From assembly GCF_036067295.1 (NCBI RefSeq), contig NZ_CP107954.1:3968001-4032000 (forward strand): a stretch of DNA of 64,000 nt, written 5' to 3'. This stretch comes from Kribbella sp. NBC_00382 (lineage in GTDB: Bacteria > Actinomycetota > Actinomycetes > Propionibacteriales > Kribbellaceae). The notes beneath the pieces are model-generated. The model was not told the origin of the DNA, did not search any database, and saw only the letters and a program-made list of their open reading frames with translations. Shown here in pieces: positions 42,583 to 50,493 of the stretch. Every line of letters begins with the position of its first letter. The first letter of the stretch is position 1. A program made the translations under genes and the position numbers.

Positions 42583-44334
42583 ATGAAAAGGCGCAGAATG
42601 ATGGCCGCCACGATCGGCTCGGCGGCGACGAGTGCCGCGATCGCGGCACTCGTCACGGTCGGCGGCCCGGCCAGCGCGAACCAGCAGCCGGCGGCCACGG
42701 CCGTCCAGCAGCAGGCAGTACTGCACCAGCTGTCCGAGCGGCTCGCCCCCTCACCCGCTCAGGCCGGCCGGTGGATCGCCGATGGCAAGTTGATGGTTGC
42801 CGTGACCAACGAGGCTGAAGCCACCAAGGTCAGGCAGGCCGGCGCGACCCCGCAGCTGGTCACCCGGAGCCAGGCTCAGCTCGACGCGTTGCTCGCCAAG
42901 GTCGACAAGATCACCCGGGCGGATCGCGGGAAGGGCCTGCAGAGCTGGGGAATCGATCCAGTCAGCAACAAGGTCGTAGTACGGGTTCGTGGTGCGTACA
43001 GCGCGCTGCGCGGGCTCGGCGATGGAGTGCAGGTCGTACAGGTCAAGACTCAGGTCGAGCAGCAGTCCGGTGAGGTGAACCCGGGTGATCCCTGGTGGCC
43101 GGGCAGCGAGAGCAACTGTTCGGTCGGGTTCCCGGCGACCGATGCCCAGGGCAACAAGCGCTTCGTGACCGCCGGGCACTGCACCAACGATGCGAACCAG
43201 GCGGCGTACGGGGCCAGCGGGCAGAGCAACAAGCTCGGTACGTCGAACGTCGGCGGCACCCACAGCATCAACGCCCGTGAAGGCGACATGGGTGTGGTGG
43301 ACGTGACGGAGAGCGGCTGGACCATCTCCCCGAACGTCAACACCTGGGGGTCGCCGGCTGTCACGGTCAGCGGCTCAGCCGACGCGATCGTCGGCGACGC
43401 GGTCTGCCACTCGGGCAACACCGCGCCCAACTGGGAGTGCGGAACCGTCACCGCGGTCAACCAGACCATCGACTACGGCAGCGTCCAGATCGACGGGCTG
43501 AGCACGACCAACGCCTGTTCCGAGGGCGGTGACTCGGGTGGCGCTTGGTTGCGCGGCGACAAGGCGGTCGGCCTGCACTCGGGCGGCAACAGCAGCTGTG
43601 TGCAGGGCGACTCCGGCAACTCGATCTTCCAGCCGGTCAACGAGGCGCTGGCCAAGTGGAACCTCACCCTGCTGACCGGCGCCCCCGACCCGGGCGGCGA
43701 CGACGAGGCACCCACCACCCCGGGCAACCCGCGCTCGACCGGTACTACGTCCGACAGCGTCTCGCTCGCGTGGGACGCCTCCGTCGACAACGTCGCGGTC
43801 ACCGGGTACGACGTCTACAACGGCAGCACCCTGGCGACCACCGTCACCGGTACGACGGCCACCGTGTCGGGCCTGTCCGCCGACACCAGCTACTCGTTCA
43901 CCATCCAGGCGAAAGATGCCGCTGGCAACAAGTCGAAGGCGACCCCGGCGGTGACGGCGCGGACCCAGCCGGGTGGTCCCGGCGGCGGCCGGACGTTCGC
44001 CAACGGCACCGACTTCCCGATCCGCGACTTCGCCACGGTGGTCAGCCCGGTCCGCTCGACGGCGACCGGCCGGGCCGCGAGCCCGTTCAAGGTCACCGTG
44101 GAGGGCAACCACACCTGCTTGGAGGACCTGAACATCAGCGTGGTCTCCCCGAGCGGTCGCTGGTACTACCTGCAGCGCGCCGGTGGCACGACCTGCCACC
44201 CGCTGCCGGCCAGCAAGACCTACAGCGTGACGCCGACCGGTACCGAGAACGCCACCGGCACCTGGAACCTCCGCATCGGCGACAACGGCCCCGGCGACAC
44301 CGGAACCCTCACCAACTGGTCGATCACCCTCTGA
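42583..44334 (+). CDS. Secreted chymotrypsin-fold serine protease (streptogrisin-like) with FN3 and P domains
   Basis: 583 residues. Signal peptide 1-32 (RRRMMAATIGSAATSAAIAAL, cleaved after ASA). A pro-region (about 33-165) of the alpha-lytic type precedes the protease, whose triad is H199 (VTAGHC), D235 (EGDMGVV) and S318 (GGDSGGAW); cysteine pairs at 179/200 and 312/339 fit the family. Residues about 376-466 are an FN3 domain and about 470-583 a proprotein-convertase-type P domain (WNLRIGDNGPGDTG). The start has AAGGAG 8 nt upstream. Exported scavenging protease, activated by removal of its pro-region. The P domain is usual in subtilisin-like kexins and less common on this fold. Confidence 0.95.
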   Translation: MKRRRMMAATIGSAATSAAIAALVTVGGPASANQQPAATAVQQQAVLHQLSERLAPSPAQAGRWIADGKLMVAVTNEAEATKVRQAGATPQLVTRSQAQLDALLAKVDKITRADRGKGLQSWGIDPVSNKVVVRVRGAYSALRGLGDGVQVVQVKTQVEQQSGEVNPGDPWWPGSESNCSVGFPATDAQGNKRFVTAGHCTNDANQAAYGASGQSNKLGTSNVGGTHSINAREGDMGVVDVTESGWTISPNVNTWGSPAVTVSGSADAIVGDAVCHSGNTAPNWECGTVTAVNQTIDYGSVQIDGLSTTNACSEGGDSGGAWLRGDKAVGLHSGGNSSCVQGDSGNSIFQPVNEALAKWNLTLLTGAPDPGGDDEAPTTPGNPRSTGTTSDSVSLAWDASVDNVAVTGYDVYNGSTLATTVTGTTATVSGLSADTSYSFTIQAKDAAGNKSKATPAVTARTQPGGPGGGRTFANGTDFPIRDFATVVSPVRSTATGRAASPFKVTVEGNHTCLEDLNISVVSPSGRWYYLQRAGGTTCHPLPASKTYSVTPTGTENATGTWNLRIGDNGPGDTGTLTNWSITL

Positions 44335-44350
44335 CCACCACTAGGTGGAA

Positions 44351-44383
44351 GCGCCGGCCGGCATGGGGACAGCTGGCCGGCGC
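44351..44383 (+). terminator. Transcription terminator hairpin after the protease gene
   Basis: GCGCCGGCCGGC (44351-44362) pairs with GCTGGCCGGCGC (44372-44383), a 12-bp stem with one G-U pair and a 9-nt loop, 17 bp after the stop codon. No T run follows. Confidence 0.7.
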
Positions 44384-44448
44384 CCACCCGGTACTACGTG
44401 GCGAGAAACTCTCGGCGGGGTGGAGCGGTTGTCTGGTAGGCAAGGGGT

Positions 44449-45657
44449 ATGACGATCGAGATCGGGGTCTACGGCGGCGAGTGGGACGAACTGCGGGGGA
44501 TGATCGACCTGGCGTTCTCCGCTCCCTGGAGTGAGGCCCAGTTGGAGACCGAGCGGCGGGCCTGGGAGCCGGCGCGGAGCATTGTCGCCAGGGACGGCGG
44601 GCAGGTTGTCGGGCATACCGGGGCGTTCTCGTTCGAGTTCTCCGTGCCTGGTGGGCAGGTGGCCGCGGGTGGCGTGACGATGGTCGGGGTGGTGTCGACG
44701 CATCGGCGGCGGGGGATTCTGCGGGACCTGATGCGGCGGCAGCTGACCGACCTGTACGAGGCAGGCGAGCCGCTCGCCGTGCTGACTGCGAGTGAGCCGG
44801 TGATCTACGGACGGTTCGGCTACGGCCTCGCCTCGGATCATCAGGAGATCACCATCAAGAAGTCCTCCCGCGAGCTGCGCAAGGTGGCCGGGGTCGAGGA
44901 CGTACAGGTGCGGTTCGCCGATCCGCAGGAGTCGCTGGCGCGGACGGCCGCCTTCCGCAATGCCGAGGCGCTGACCCGGCCGGGGATGTTCCAGCACAAC
45001 GAGAACTTCCAGTACTACGTGACGCACGACAACGTGACGACCAACCTGCGAGGTGCGTCGCCGCTGCGCTGCGTGCTGGCCGAGCGCGACGGCGAGCTGG
45101 TCGGGTACGCGCACTACCGCACTCGGCGGACCGACAAGGGCTTCGTCGACGTCACCCGGGTCCACTCGAGCGACCTGGCCGCACATGCCGCGCTCTGGCA
45201 GTTCCTGCTGGACCCGGACCTGCTGGGCGAGACGACGTACGAGCAGTTGCCGTCCGACGACCCGCTGCTCTACCTGCTGGTCGACCCGCGAGCGGCGCAC
45301 CCGACGACGCTGGATGGCGTCTGGGCCCGCGTGATCGATGTCGGCAAGGCGCTGGCCGCCCGGACCTACTCGGAGGACGTCGACGTCGTCCTGGGCATCG
45401 AGGACGACTTCCTCCCGTGGAATGCGGGCTCCTGGCATCTAGTCGGCAACCAGAGCGGCGCCACCTGCGACAAGACGGAGCGTACGCCGGACCTCGTGCT
45501 CGGCGTACGGGAGCTGGCCACGGTCTACCTCGGCCGCCCGTCGCTTGCTCTGCTCGGAGCAGCCGGCCTGGTCGAAGAGAAGACCGAAGGGGCATTGCAG
45601 AAGGCGTCGAGGGCATTCGTCTCTGCCCGCGCGCCCTGGCTCGACACCGGCTTCTGA
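44449..45657 (+). CDS. Eis-like GNAT acetyltransferase
   Basis: 402 residues in the three-part Eis layout: an N-terminal GNAT (about 1-145) with TMVGVVSTHRRRGILRDLM (acetyl-CoA loop) and VIYGRFGYG containing the tyrosine general acid, a second GNAT-like fold (about 150-300), and an SCP2-like C-terminal domain (about 300-402) that ends in phenylalanine (DTGF), whose carboxylate serves as catalytic base in Eis. Eis proteins acetylate several amines of aminoglycosides and lysines; a role in antibiotic resistance is possible but unproven here. The ATG has a purine-rich AGGGG 1-2 nt upstream only, so the start relies on conservation of MTIEIGVYGG. Confidence 0.93.
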   Translation: MTIEIGVYGGEWDELRGMIDLAFSAPWSEAQLETERRAWEPARSIVARDGGQVVGHTGAFSFEFSVPGGQVAAGGVTMVGVVSTHRRRGILRDLMRRQLTDLYEAGEPLAVLTASEPVIYGRFGYGLASDHQEITIKKSSRELRKVAGVEDVQVRFADPQESLARTAAFRNAEALTRPGMFQHNENFQYYVTHDNVTTNLRGASPLRCVLAERDGELVGYAHYRTRRTDKGFVDVTRVHSSDLAAHAALWQFLLDPDLLGETTYEQLPSDDPLLYLLVDPRAAHPTTLDGVWARVIDVGKALAARTYSEDVDVVLGIEDDFLPWNAGSWHLVGNQSGATCDKTERTPDLVLGVRELATVYLGRPSLALLGAAGLVEEKTEGALQKASRAFVSARAPWLDTGF

Positions 45658-45715
45658 CCGTTGCAGGTTGCTGCAGCCGACCAGTGCTGATCCAGCAGCG
45701 AGTTAGTCTTCCGGG

Positions 45716-46483
45716 ATGCAGCCGAGCCGTCGTAGCGCGTTGGCGGTGGCCGTTGTCCTGATGCTGGGCGTCGCCGCGATCGCGCTGGTCGTACTGGCCT
45801 CCGCGGGCGGCAGCGTCCGGCCGTTCAGTGAGAGCACCGCGACGGCGGCACCGCGGGAGCTCCCGACCATCACGCCTCCCGCAGGGAACCCGCAAGCGCA
45901 GCAGTCGCCGCCACCGCGGCCCCAGATCAAGCCGGTCAAGCAGCCGGCCTGGATCCAGTTCATCTGGCAGGCGCTGTTCTACACCGCGGTGACGATCCTC
46001 GTACTGCTCCTGATCCGCGCCCTGTACCGGATGATGACCAAGGTCGAGCTCCCGACGCCCGAGCGCTCCGGCGAGGCGTGGGAGCGGCTGAAGGTCGACC
46101 GGCTCGCGGATGCGGTCGAGTCGGGCCTGGCAGCAGTCGACTCCGGTACTGCGACCGACGGCGTCATCGCCTGTTGGGTGGCGCTCGAGGGAGCCGCCGC
46201 ATCAGCAGGGGTTGCCCGCGAGGCCTCCGAGACGCCTGCCGAGTTCACTGTCCGAGTACTCGGTGTCGGTGGTGTCTCCGAGCCCGAGTTGCTCCGGCTT
46301 GCCCAGCTCTACCGTGAGGCGCGGTACTCGACGCACGGCTCGAGCGAGGACGCGCGGGCGCAGGCCCGGGCTGCTCTGGTCAGTTTGCGCGACGAACTGG
46401 CGGCCGCGATCGCTCGCCGCGCACCGGTCGAGCCGCAAGAAGCTGGGCCTGGGCAGCAAGACAGTGGGGTGCCTGCGCCATGA
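45716..46483 (+). CDS. DUF4129-domain membrane protein, first gene of the MoxR operon
   Basis: 255 residues. TAGTCT lies 6 nt before ATG 45716 (leaderless promoter). One TM at about 8-29, a Pro-rich periplasmic linker, a second TM at about 84-106, then the cytoplasmic DUF4129 domain (AWERLKVDRLADAVESGL, GVIACWVALEGAAASAG, FTVRVLGVGGV, LYREARYSTH). DUF4129 proteins are partners of MoxR/DUF58 systems. All five genes from here to 49842 overlap by a few bases except one 8-bp gap, so they form one operon. Confidence 0.9.
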   Translation: MQPSRRSALAVAVVLMLGVAAIALVVLASAGGSVRPFSESTATAAPRELPTITPPAGNPQAQQSPPPRPQIKPVKQPAWIQFIWQALFYTAVTILVLLLIRALYRMMTKVELPTPERSGEAWERLKVDRLADAVESGLAAVDSGTATDGVIACWVALEGAAASAGVAREASETPAEFTVRVLGVGGVSEPELLRLAQLYREARYSTHGSSEDARAQARAALVSLRDELAAAIARRAPVEPQEAGPGQQDSGVPAP

Positions 46484-47013
46484 GGCAGCGGTTGGGGCCG
46501 TTCGACAAGCTGCTGGTGCAGCATGTGCTGATCGCCGTGGTCGGCAGCCTGCTACTGGTGGCGGGCTTCGCGCTGGCCGGGACGCAGCCGCGGCCGCTGT
46601 GGTTCGTCGCGATGGGGCTGGCGATCGGCTTCGGCTCGCTGGCGCTGCGGTTGATCGCGCCGCAGATCCTGGAGAGCTCGTGGCCCGCCCGGTACGACGA
46701 GAAGCTGACGGCCCGGCGCGGCCGGCACAGTGACAACCGGACGCAGTTCCTCGCGACCTGGGTGCAGGAGTCGGACCGGGAGCGCAGGGCCGGCGAGGGA
46801 TCGATGACGTTCACCCGCCGAATCCGGCCGCTGCTGCTGGAGCTGACCGCCGACCGGTTGGTGCACCGGCACGGCATCGACCCGGAGCTGGAGCCGGAGC
46901 GGGCCCGTGAGGTGGCCGGCGAGCAGCTCTGGGACCTGATCAGCGGTACCGAGGCACGGACCGCGACGTTCGCGGAGATCGAGTTGGCAGTCCAGACCAT
47001 CGAGAAGTTGTGA
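46480..47013 (+). CDS. Two-helix membrane protein of the MoxR operon
   Basis: 177 residues from the ATG overlapping the DUF4129 stop. Two hydrophobic helices (about 13-33 and 40-60, LIAVVGSLLLVAGFALAG and LWFVAMGLAIGFGSLAL) precede a cytoplasmic domain of about 115 residues rich in charged residues (ELTADRLVHRHGIDPELEPERAREVAGEQLW). No family name is assigned; such small genes regularly sit between DUF4129 and moxR in actinomycetes. Probably a structural part of the membrane complex. Confidence 0.85.
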   Translation: MRQRLGPFDKLLVQHVLIAVVGSLLLVAGFALAGTQPRPLWFVAMGLAIGFGSLALRLIAPQILESSWPARYDEKLTARRGRHSDNRTQFLATWVQESDRERRAGEGSMTFTRRIRPLLLELTADRLVHRHGIDPELEPERAREVAGEQLWDLISGTEARTATFAEIELAVQTIEKL

Positions 47014-47021
47014 GGGAACCC

Positions 47022-47999
47022 GTGACTGATGAGCTGAGCCTCGGCGAGGTGTCGGCGTTGAGCCGGAAGGTGCTGGACCGGGTCGGCGAGGCGGTGGTCG
47101 GCAAGGCCGATGCCCTCGAACTGGTCCTGGCCGGGATCCTGGCTGGCGGGCACGTCCTGCTCGAGGACTACCCGGGTCTGGCCAAGACGCTGGCGGCCCG
47201 GTCGTTCGCGCAGGCGCTAGGGCTGGAGTTCCGCCGGGTGCAGTTCACTCCCGACCTACTGCCCTCCGATGTCACCGGTGCCTTCGTGTACGACCAGCGG
47301 GACTCGCAGTTCGTGTTCCGGCCCGGCCCGATCTTCACCGGCCTCCTACTGGCCGACGAAATCAACCGGACGCCACCGAAGACCCAGGCCGCGCTACTGG
47401 AGTCCATGCAGGAGCACCAGGTCACAGTGGAGGGCGAAACCTTCCCACTGCCCGTACCGTTCCACGTGCTCGCCACGGCCAACCCGGTCGAGTACGAAGG
47501 CACCTACCCGCTCCCTGAGGCCCAGCTCGACCGCTTCATGCTCCGGATCGCCTTCGGGTACCCGACTGCCGCCGAGGAGTGGGAGGTGCTGCAGCGCCGG
47601 ATGGGTCGCCGCTCGGAGGATCAGAAGGTCGAGCCCGTCACCGACGCGATCGGCCTGCTCGCCGCGCAACAGGCGATCGAGACCGTCACCGTCGACGACA
47701 CGGTCGGCAAGTACTGCGTGGAGCTCGCCGCTGCGACCCGTCGCGACTCGCAGGTCCTCGTCGGCGCCTCACCCCGTGGCTCGCTGGCCCTGTTGCTGGC
47801 CGCTCGCTCGTACGCCGTCATCCAAGGGCGCGACTACGTCGTACCGGAGGATGTGAAGGCGGTGGCCATCCCTGCGCTGGCTCACCGGATCACTGTGCGG
47901 CCCGAGCTGTGGCTGCATGAGGTGACTGGAGCCACTGTCGTTCGTACTGTGCTGGGTGCGGTCCCTGCTCCGCCTACCGTCGCGGGCGCCCGGCAGTGA
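47022..47999 (+). CDS. moxR: MoxR-family AAA+ ATPase
   Basis: 325 residues from GTG 47022, with GAGGG 5 nt upstream; a GTG at 47010 is also in frame. The P-loop has the MoxR variant LLEDYPGLAKT (about 46-56), followed by the Walker B LLADEINRTPPKTQAALLE and sensor 1 (LATANPVEYEGTYPLPEAQLDRF); the arginine finger region is intact. MoxR ATPases act as chaperones for cofactor insertion or assembly of metal- or envelope-linked complexes, working with DUF58 proteins. It is followed by DUF58 with a GTGA overlap. Confidence 0.95.
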   Translation: MTDELSLGEVSALSRKVLDRVGEAVVGKADALELVLAGILAGGHVLLEDYPGLAKTLAARSFAQALGLEFRRVQFTPDLLPSDVTGAFVYDQRDSQFVFRPGPIFTGLLLADEINRTPPKTQAALLESMQEHQVTVEGETFPLPVPFHVLATANPVEYEGTYPLPEAQLDRFMLRIAFGYPTAAEEWEVLQRRMGRRSEDQKVEPVTDAIGLLAAQQAIETVTVDDTVGKYCVELAAATRRDSQVLVGASPRGSLALLLAARSYAVIQGRDYVVPEDVKAVAIPALAHRITVRPELWLHEVTGATVVRTVLGAVPAPPTVAGARQ

Positions 48000-49297
48000 A
48001 TTGGCTGCCGACACACGCGCAGGTCAGGGTGGTCTCTATCGCGGCCGTCCTGCTACTGATCGCTGTGCTGGCTCGCAGACCCGACATGGCGGTCCTAGGG
48101 CTGCCACTGGCCTTCGTAGCCGCCTGGGGTCGGTACTTCCGTCCGCGTGAGGAGCCGGTACTCGAGACCGAGCTGGACGCCGACGTGCTGTTCGAGGGCC
48201 AGGCGACGACGTACCGGCTGAAGGTGGCGGAAGGGCTGGACCCCGACGTCGACCTGGTGGTCATGGCCTTGGTCCGGACGCCATGGTTCCGCTACGACCC
48301 ACCGCAGGCTGCAGTGGCTGAGCCTGTGACGGATGGGTCGGTGGATCTTGAGGTCGGGCTCCGTTCCGAGCGTTGGGGCCTGCGGCAACTAGAGCGCCCC
48401 AATGTGATCGCCACGTCGGTACTGGGCGCCTACCGGATCCAGGTGGTCTCTCCTGGCGCCGAGGCCGTCAGTACCTTGCCACTGCGCGACGGGTTCGAGG
48501 CAGTGGACTCGGTACCGCGCCCTGCCGGCCTGGTTGGACTACACCGGTCCAGGCGACCCGGTGAGGGCACAGAGCTCGCAGGGGTCAGACCGTTCCGTAC
48601 CGGCGACCGCTTGCGCCGGATCAACTGGAAGGTGTCGGCCCGTACGCGCGAACTGCACGTCACATCGACCTGGTCCGACCGCGACACTGAGGTCGTCATC
48701 CTGCTCGACACTGGCGCAGAGGTCGGCATCAGTGAAGGCATCGACGGCCGATCGAGCAGCCTGGACACAGCAGTCCGCGCAGCCGCCTCTATCGCCGAGC
48801 ACTACCTGCGCCACGGCGATCGAGTCCGCCTGATCGACACCGGTACTACGGTCGGCGGAGTGCGGGCCGGTAGCGGTAGGGCCCACTTGCGCCGGATCCT
48901 CGACGTACTGGTGCACGCCGATCGCCGGGGCCGTCAGCAGGACGAGAACCAGCTCGCCCGCCGGCACCGGATCCGCTCCGACAGCCTGGTACTCGTCCTG
49001 AGCCCCCTGCTGCGCAAGGAGATGCTCGGCTACATCGTCACGCTCGTCCACTCGGGCTGCACGGTGATCGCGGTCGACACCCTGCCACCGGAGGTCAGCG
49101 ACGTGATCGACCCGGCGGAGCACGATACGAAGGCGTGGCCGCTGGCCTGGCGGCTCAGGCTGCTCGAGCGTCGGACGGAACTCGACCGGCTGGGCGATCT
49201 CGGAGTACCGACGGTCGGCTGGCGTGGTGCGGGGACCCTGGACGAAGTACTGCGGGATGCGGCCCGGGTGGCGTCTGCTCCGAGGATGCGCTCATGA
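47996..49297 (+). CDS. DUF58-domain membrane protein, MoxR partner
   Basis: 433 residues from GTG overlapping the moxR stop. Two N-terminal helices (about 9-24 and 28-42) anchor the protein. The DUF58 signature FRTGDRLRRINWKVSARTREL lies near residues 200-220, followed by a von Willebrand A-like domain (VVILLDTGAEVG, the first metal-site DxG variant, and LVLVLSPLLRK). These proteins bind MoxR and present the complex to its target at the membrane. Translational coupling indicates equimolar production. Confidence 0.92.
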   Translation: MNWLPTHAQVRVVSIAAVLLLIAVLARRPDMAVLGLPLAFVAAWGRYFRPREEPVLETELDADVLFEGQATTYRLKVAEGLDPDVDLVVMALVRTPWFRYDPPQAAVAEPVTDGSVDLEVGLRSERWGLRQLERPNVIATSVLGAYRIQVVSPGAEAVSTLPLRDGFEAVDSVPRPAGLVGLHRSRRPGEGTELAGVRPFRTGDRLRRINWKVSARTRELHVTSTWSDRDTEVVILLDTGAEVGISEGIDGRSSSLDTAVRAAASIAEHYLRHGDRVRLIDTGTTVGGVRAGSGRAHLRRILDVLVHADRRGRQQDENQLARRHRIRSDSLVLVLSPLLRKEMLGYIVTLVHSGCTVIAVDTLPPEVSDVIDPAEHDTKAWPLAWRLRLLERRTELDRLGDLGVPTVGWRGAGTLDEVLRDAARVASAPRMRS

Positions 49298-49842
49298 GCG
49301 GGGACGAGCGGATCAGCCAATGGCTGGTGGCGCTCCAGGCGACCGGCCCCGCGACCTGGGCCGCACGGTCGGCGATCGCGGCGGCCGGGCTGGTGGCGCT
49401 CGTCGTGCCAGGGCTGGCGCCGTGGGATCAGATGGATGCGATCCCGATAGTCGGGGCGCTCCTGCTGGCCGCGTGTGTGCTGTTGCCGGATTCCCTGGCG
49501 CCGCTGCTGTTCATGATCGTCGTCTGCCTCGGCTGGCTGATGCGGGCGCCCAGCGACCTGACCTTGCCGCTGGTGCTGACCGGAATCGCCTTGCTGGTGG
49601 TGCATCTGGCGTCCGCGTTCGCCGGCCAGATCCCGTCGTACGCCGTGGTCAATCGCGAGGCGTTGCGCAAATGGTTGCTACCGGCAACTTGCGCGGTGCT
49701 GCTCGGGCCGGTCGTCGCGATCGCCGCGGGGCTGGTTCGCGGGGCTGAAGTACAGGGCTCACTGTTCGTCACGGTGGCGGCCCTGGTCGCGGCGACCGGG
49801 GCCATCTGGTTCGCGGCCGGCCAGTCGGTGGGGGACCGCTAG
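49294..49842 (+). CDS. Four/five-helix membrane protein, last gene of the MoxR operon
   Basis: 182 residues from the ATG overlapping the DUF58 stop; an in-frame start further up would overlap DUF58 heavily. About five hydrophobic helices (for example AAAGLVALVVPGL, AAACVLLPDSLAPLLFMIVV and VLTGIALLVVHLASAF). No known domain. Co-transcribed with moxR and probably a membrane component. The last 4 bp overlap the convergent TetR gene. Confidence 0.85.
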   Translation: MSGDERISQWLVALQATGPATWAARSAIAAAGLVALVVPGLAPWDQMDAIPIVGALLLAACVLLPDSLAPLLFMIVVCLGWLMRAPSDLTLPLVLTGIALLVVHLASAFAGQIPSYAVVNREALRKWLLPATCAVLLGPVVAIAAGLVRGAEVQGSLFVTVAALVAATGAIWFAAGQSVGDR

Positions 49843-50399
49843 CTCTCTGGGGCCTCGTCGGGATTGCCGAGGCTGCTGAGTAGCTCGGTGGCCCATTCGC
49901 AGGAGATCGGGTTCTTGCCGGTCACCTGCATGGCCGCCATCACGGTGAGCAGCATGCCGGTAGCCATGAACCTGGTGACGTCGTCCGGGGTGGCGCCGGT
50001 GAGCTCGCCGACCGTGTGGTGGATCCGGCCGAAGCGCTCCCGGACGGTCTCGCCGATGGCTGGGTCGGAGCTGGCCGCGAAGCCGTGCAGCAGGACGACG
50101 AGCAGCTCCCGCTCGGGCATCAGCTCGTTATAGGCCTCGCCCAGGCTCGCCAGCGTCGCCTCCCGGTCGGCCGCGCGCCGGAACGCCGCCTCGATCTTGT
50201 CGCAGACCCGGTTCGTGGTGGCCAGGAAGAGCTGCTGCTTGGTGCCGAACAGCCGGATCACGTACGGCTGTGACACCCCCGCCAAGCGGGCGATCTCATC
50301 GGTCTTGGTGCCGGCGTAGCCGTTCTCGCCGAACGCCACCACGGCCGCCTGCAGGACCTCTTCGCTGCGCTCGGCGGCGGTCAGCCTGGTCTTCGTCAT
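49839..50399 (-). CDS. TetR-family repressor of the adjacent MFS exporter
   Basis: 186 residues. The TetR HTH is complete at about 10-55 (VLQAAVVAFGENGYAGTKTDEIARLAGVSQPYVIRLFGTKQQLF); the rest is the helical drug-binding domain (about 60-185). It is divergent from an MFS drug exporter, and the 94-bp gap carries two copies of GTTATCAGTCAAT around the exporter promoter. It most likely represses the exporter until a transported compound binds. Confidence 0.94.
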   Translation of the reverse strand: MTKTRLTAAERSEEVLQAAVVAFGENGYAGTKTDEIARLAGVSQPYVIRLFGTKQQLFLATTNRVCDKIEAAFRRAADREATLASLGEAYNELMPERELLVVLLHGFAASSDPAIGETVRERFGRIHHTVGELTGATPDDVTRFMATGMLLTVMAAMQVTGKNPISCEWATELLSSLGNPDEAPES

Positions 50400-50420
50400 G
50401 ATCCGTCCTCTCGTTGTCGC

Positions 50421-50475
50421 TTGACATGTTATCAGTCAATGCATACTTTGATTCGGACGTTAGTTATCAGTCAAT
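50421..50475 (+). promoter_or_regulatory. Promoter of the MFS exporter with two TetR operator copies
   Basis: TTGACA (50421-50426), 17-bp spacer, TACTTT (50444-50449) form a near-ideal vegetative promoter. The 13-bp sequence GTTATCAGTCAAT occurs twice as a perfect direct repeat: 50428-50440 inside the spacer and 50463-50475 in the 5' leader. Binding at either would block initiation or clearance. Distance between copies is 35 bp. Confidence 0.8.
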
Positions 50476-50493
50476 AACAACAAGGAGCTGGAC

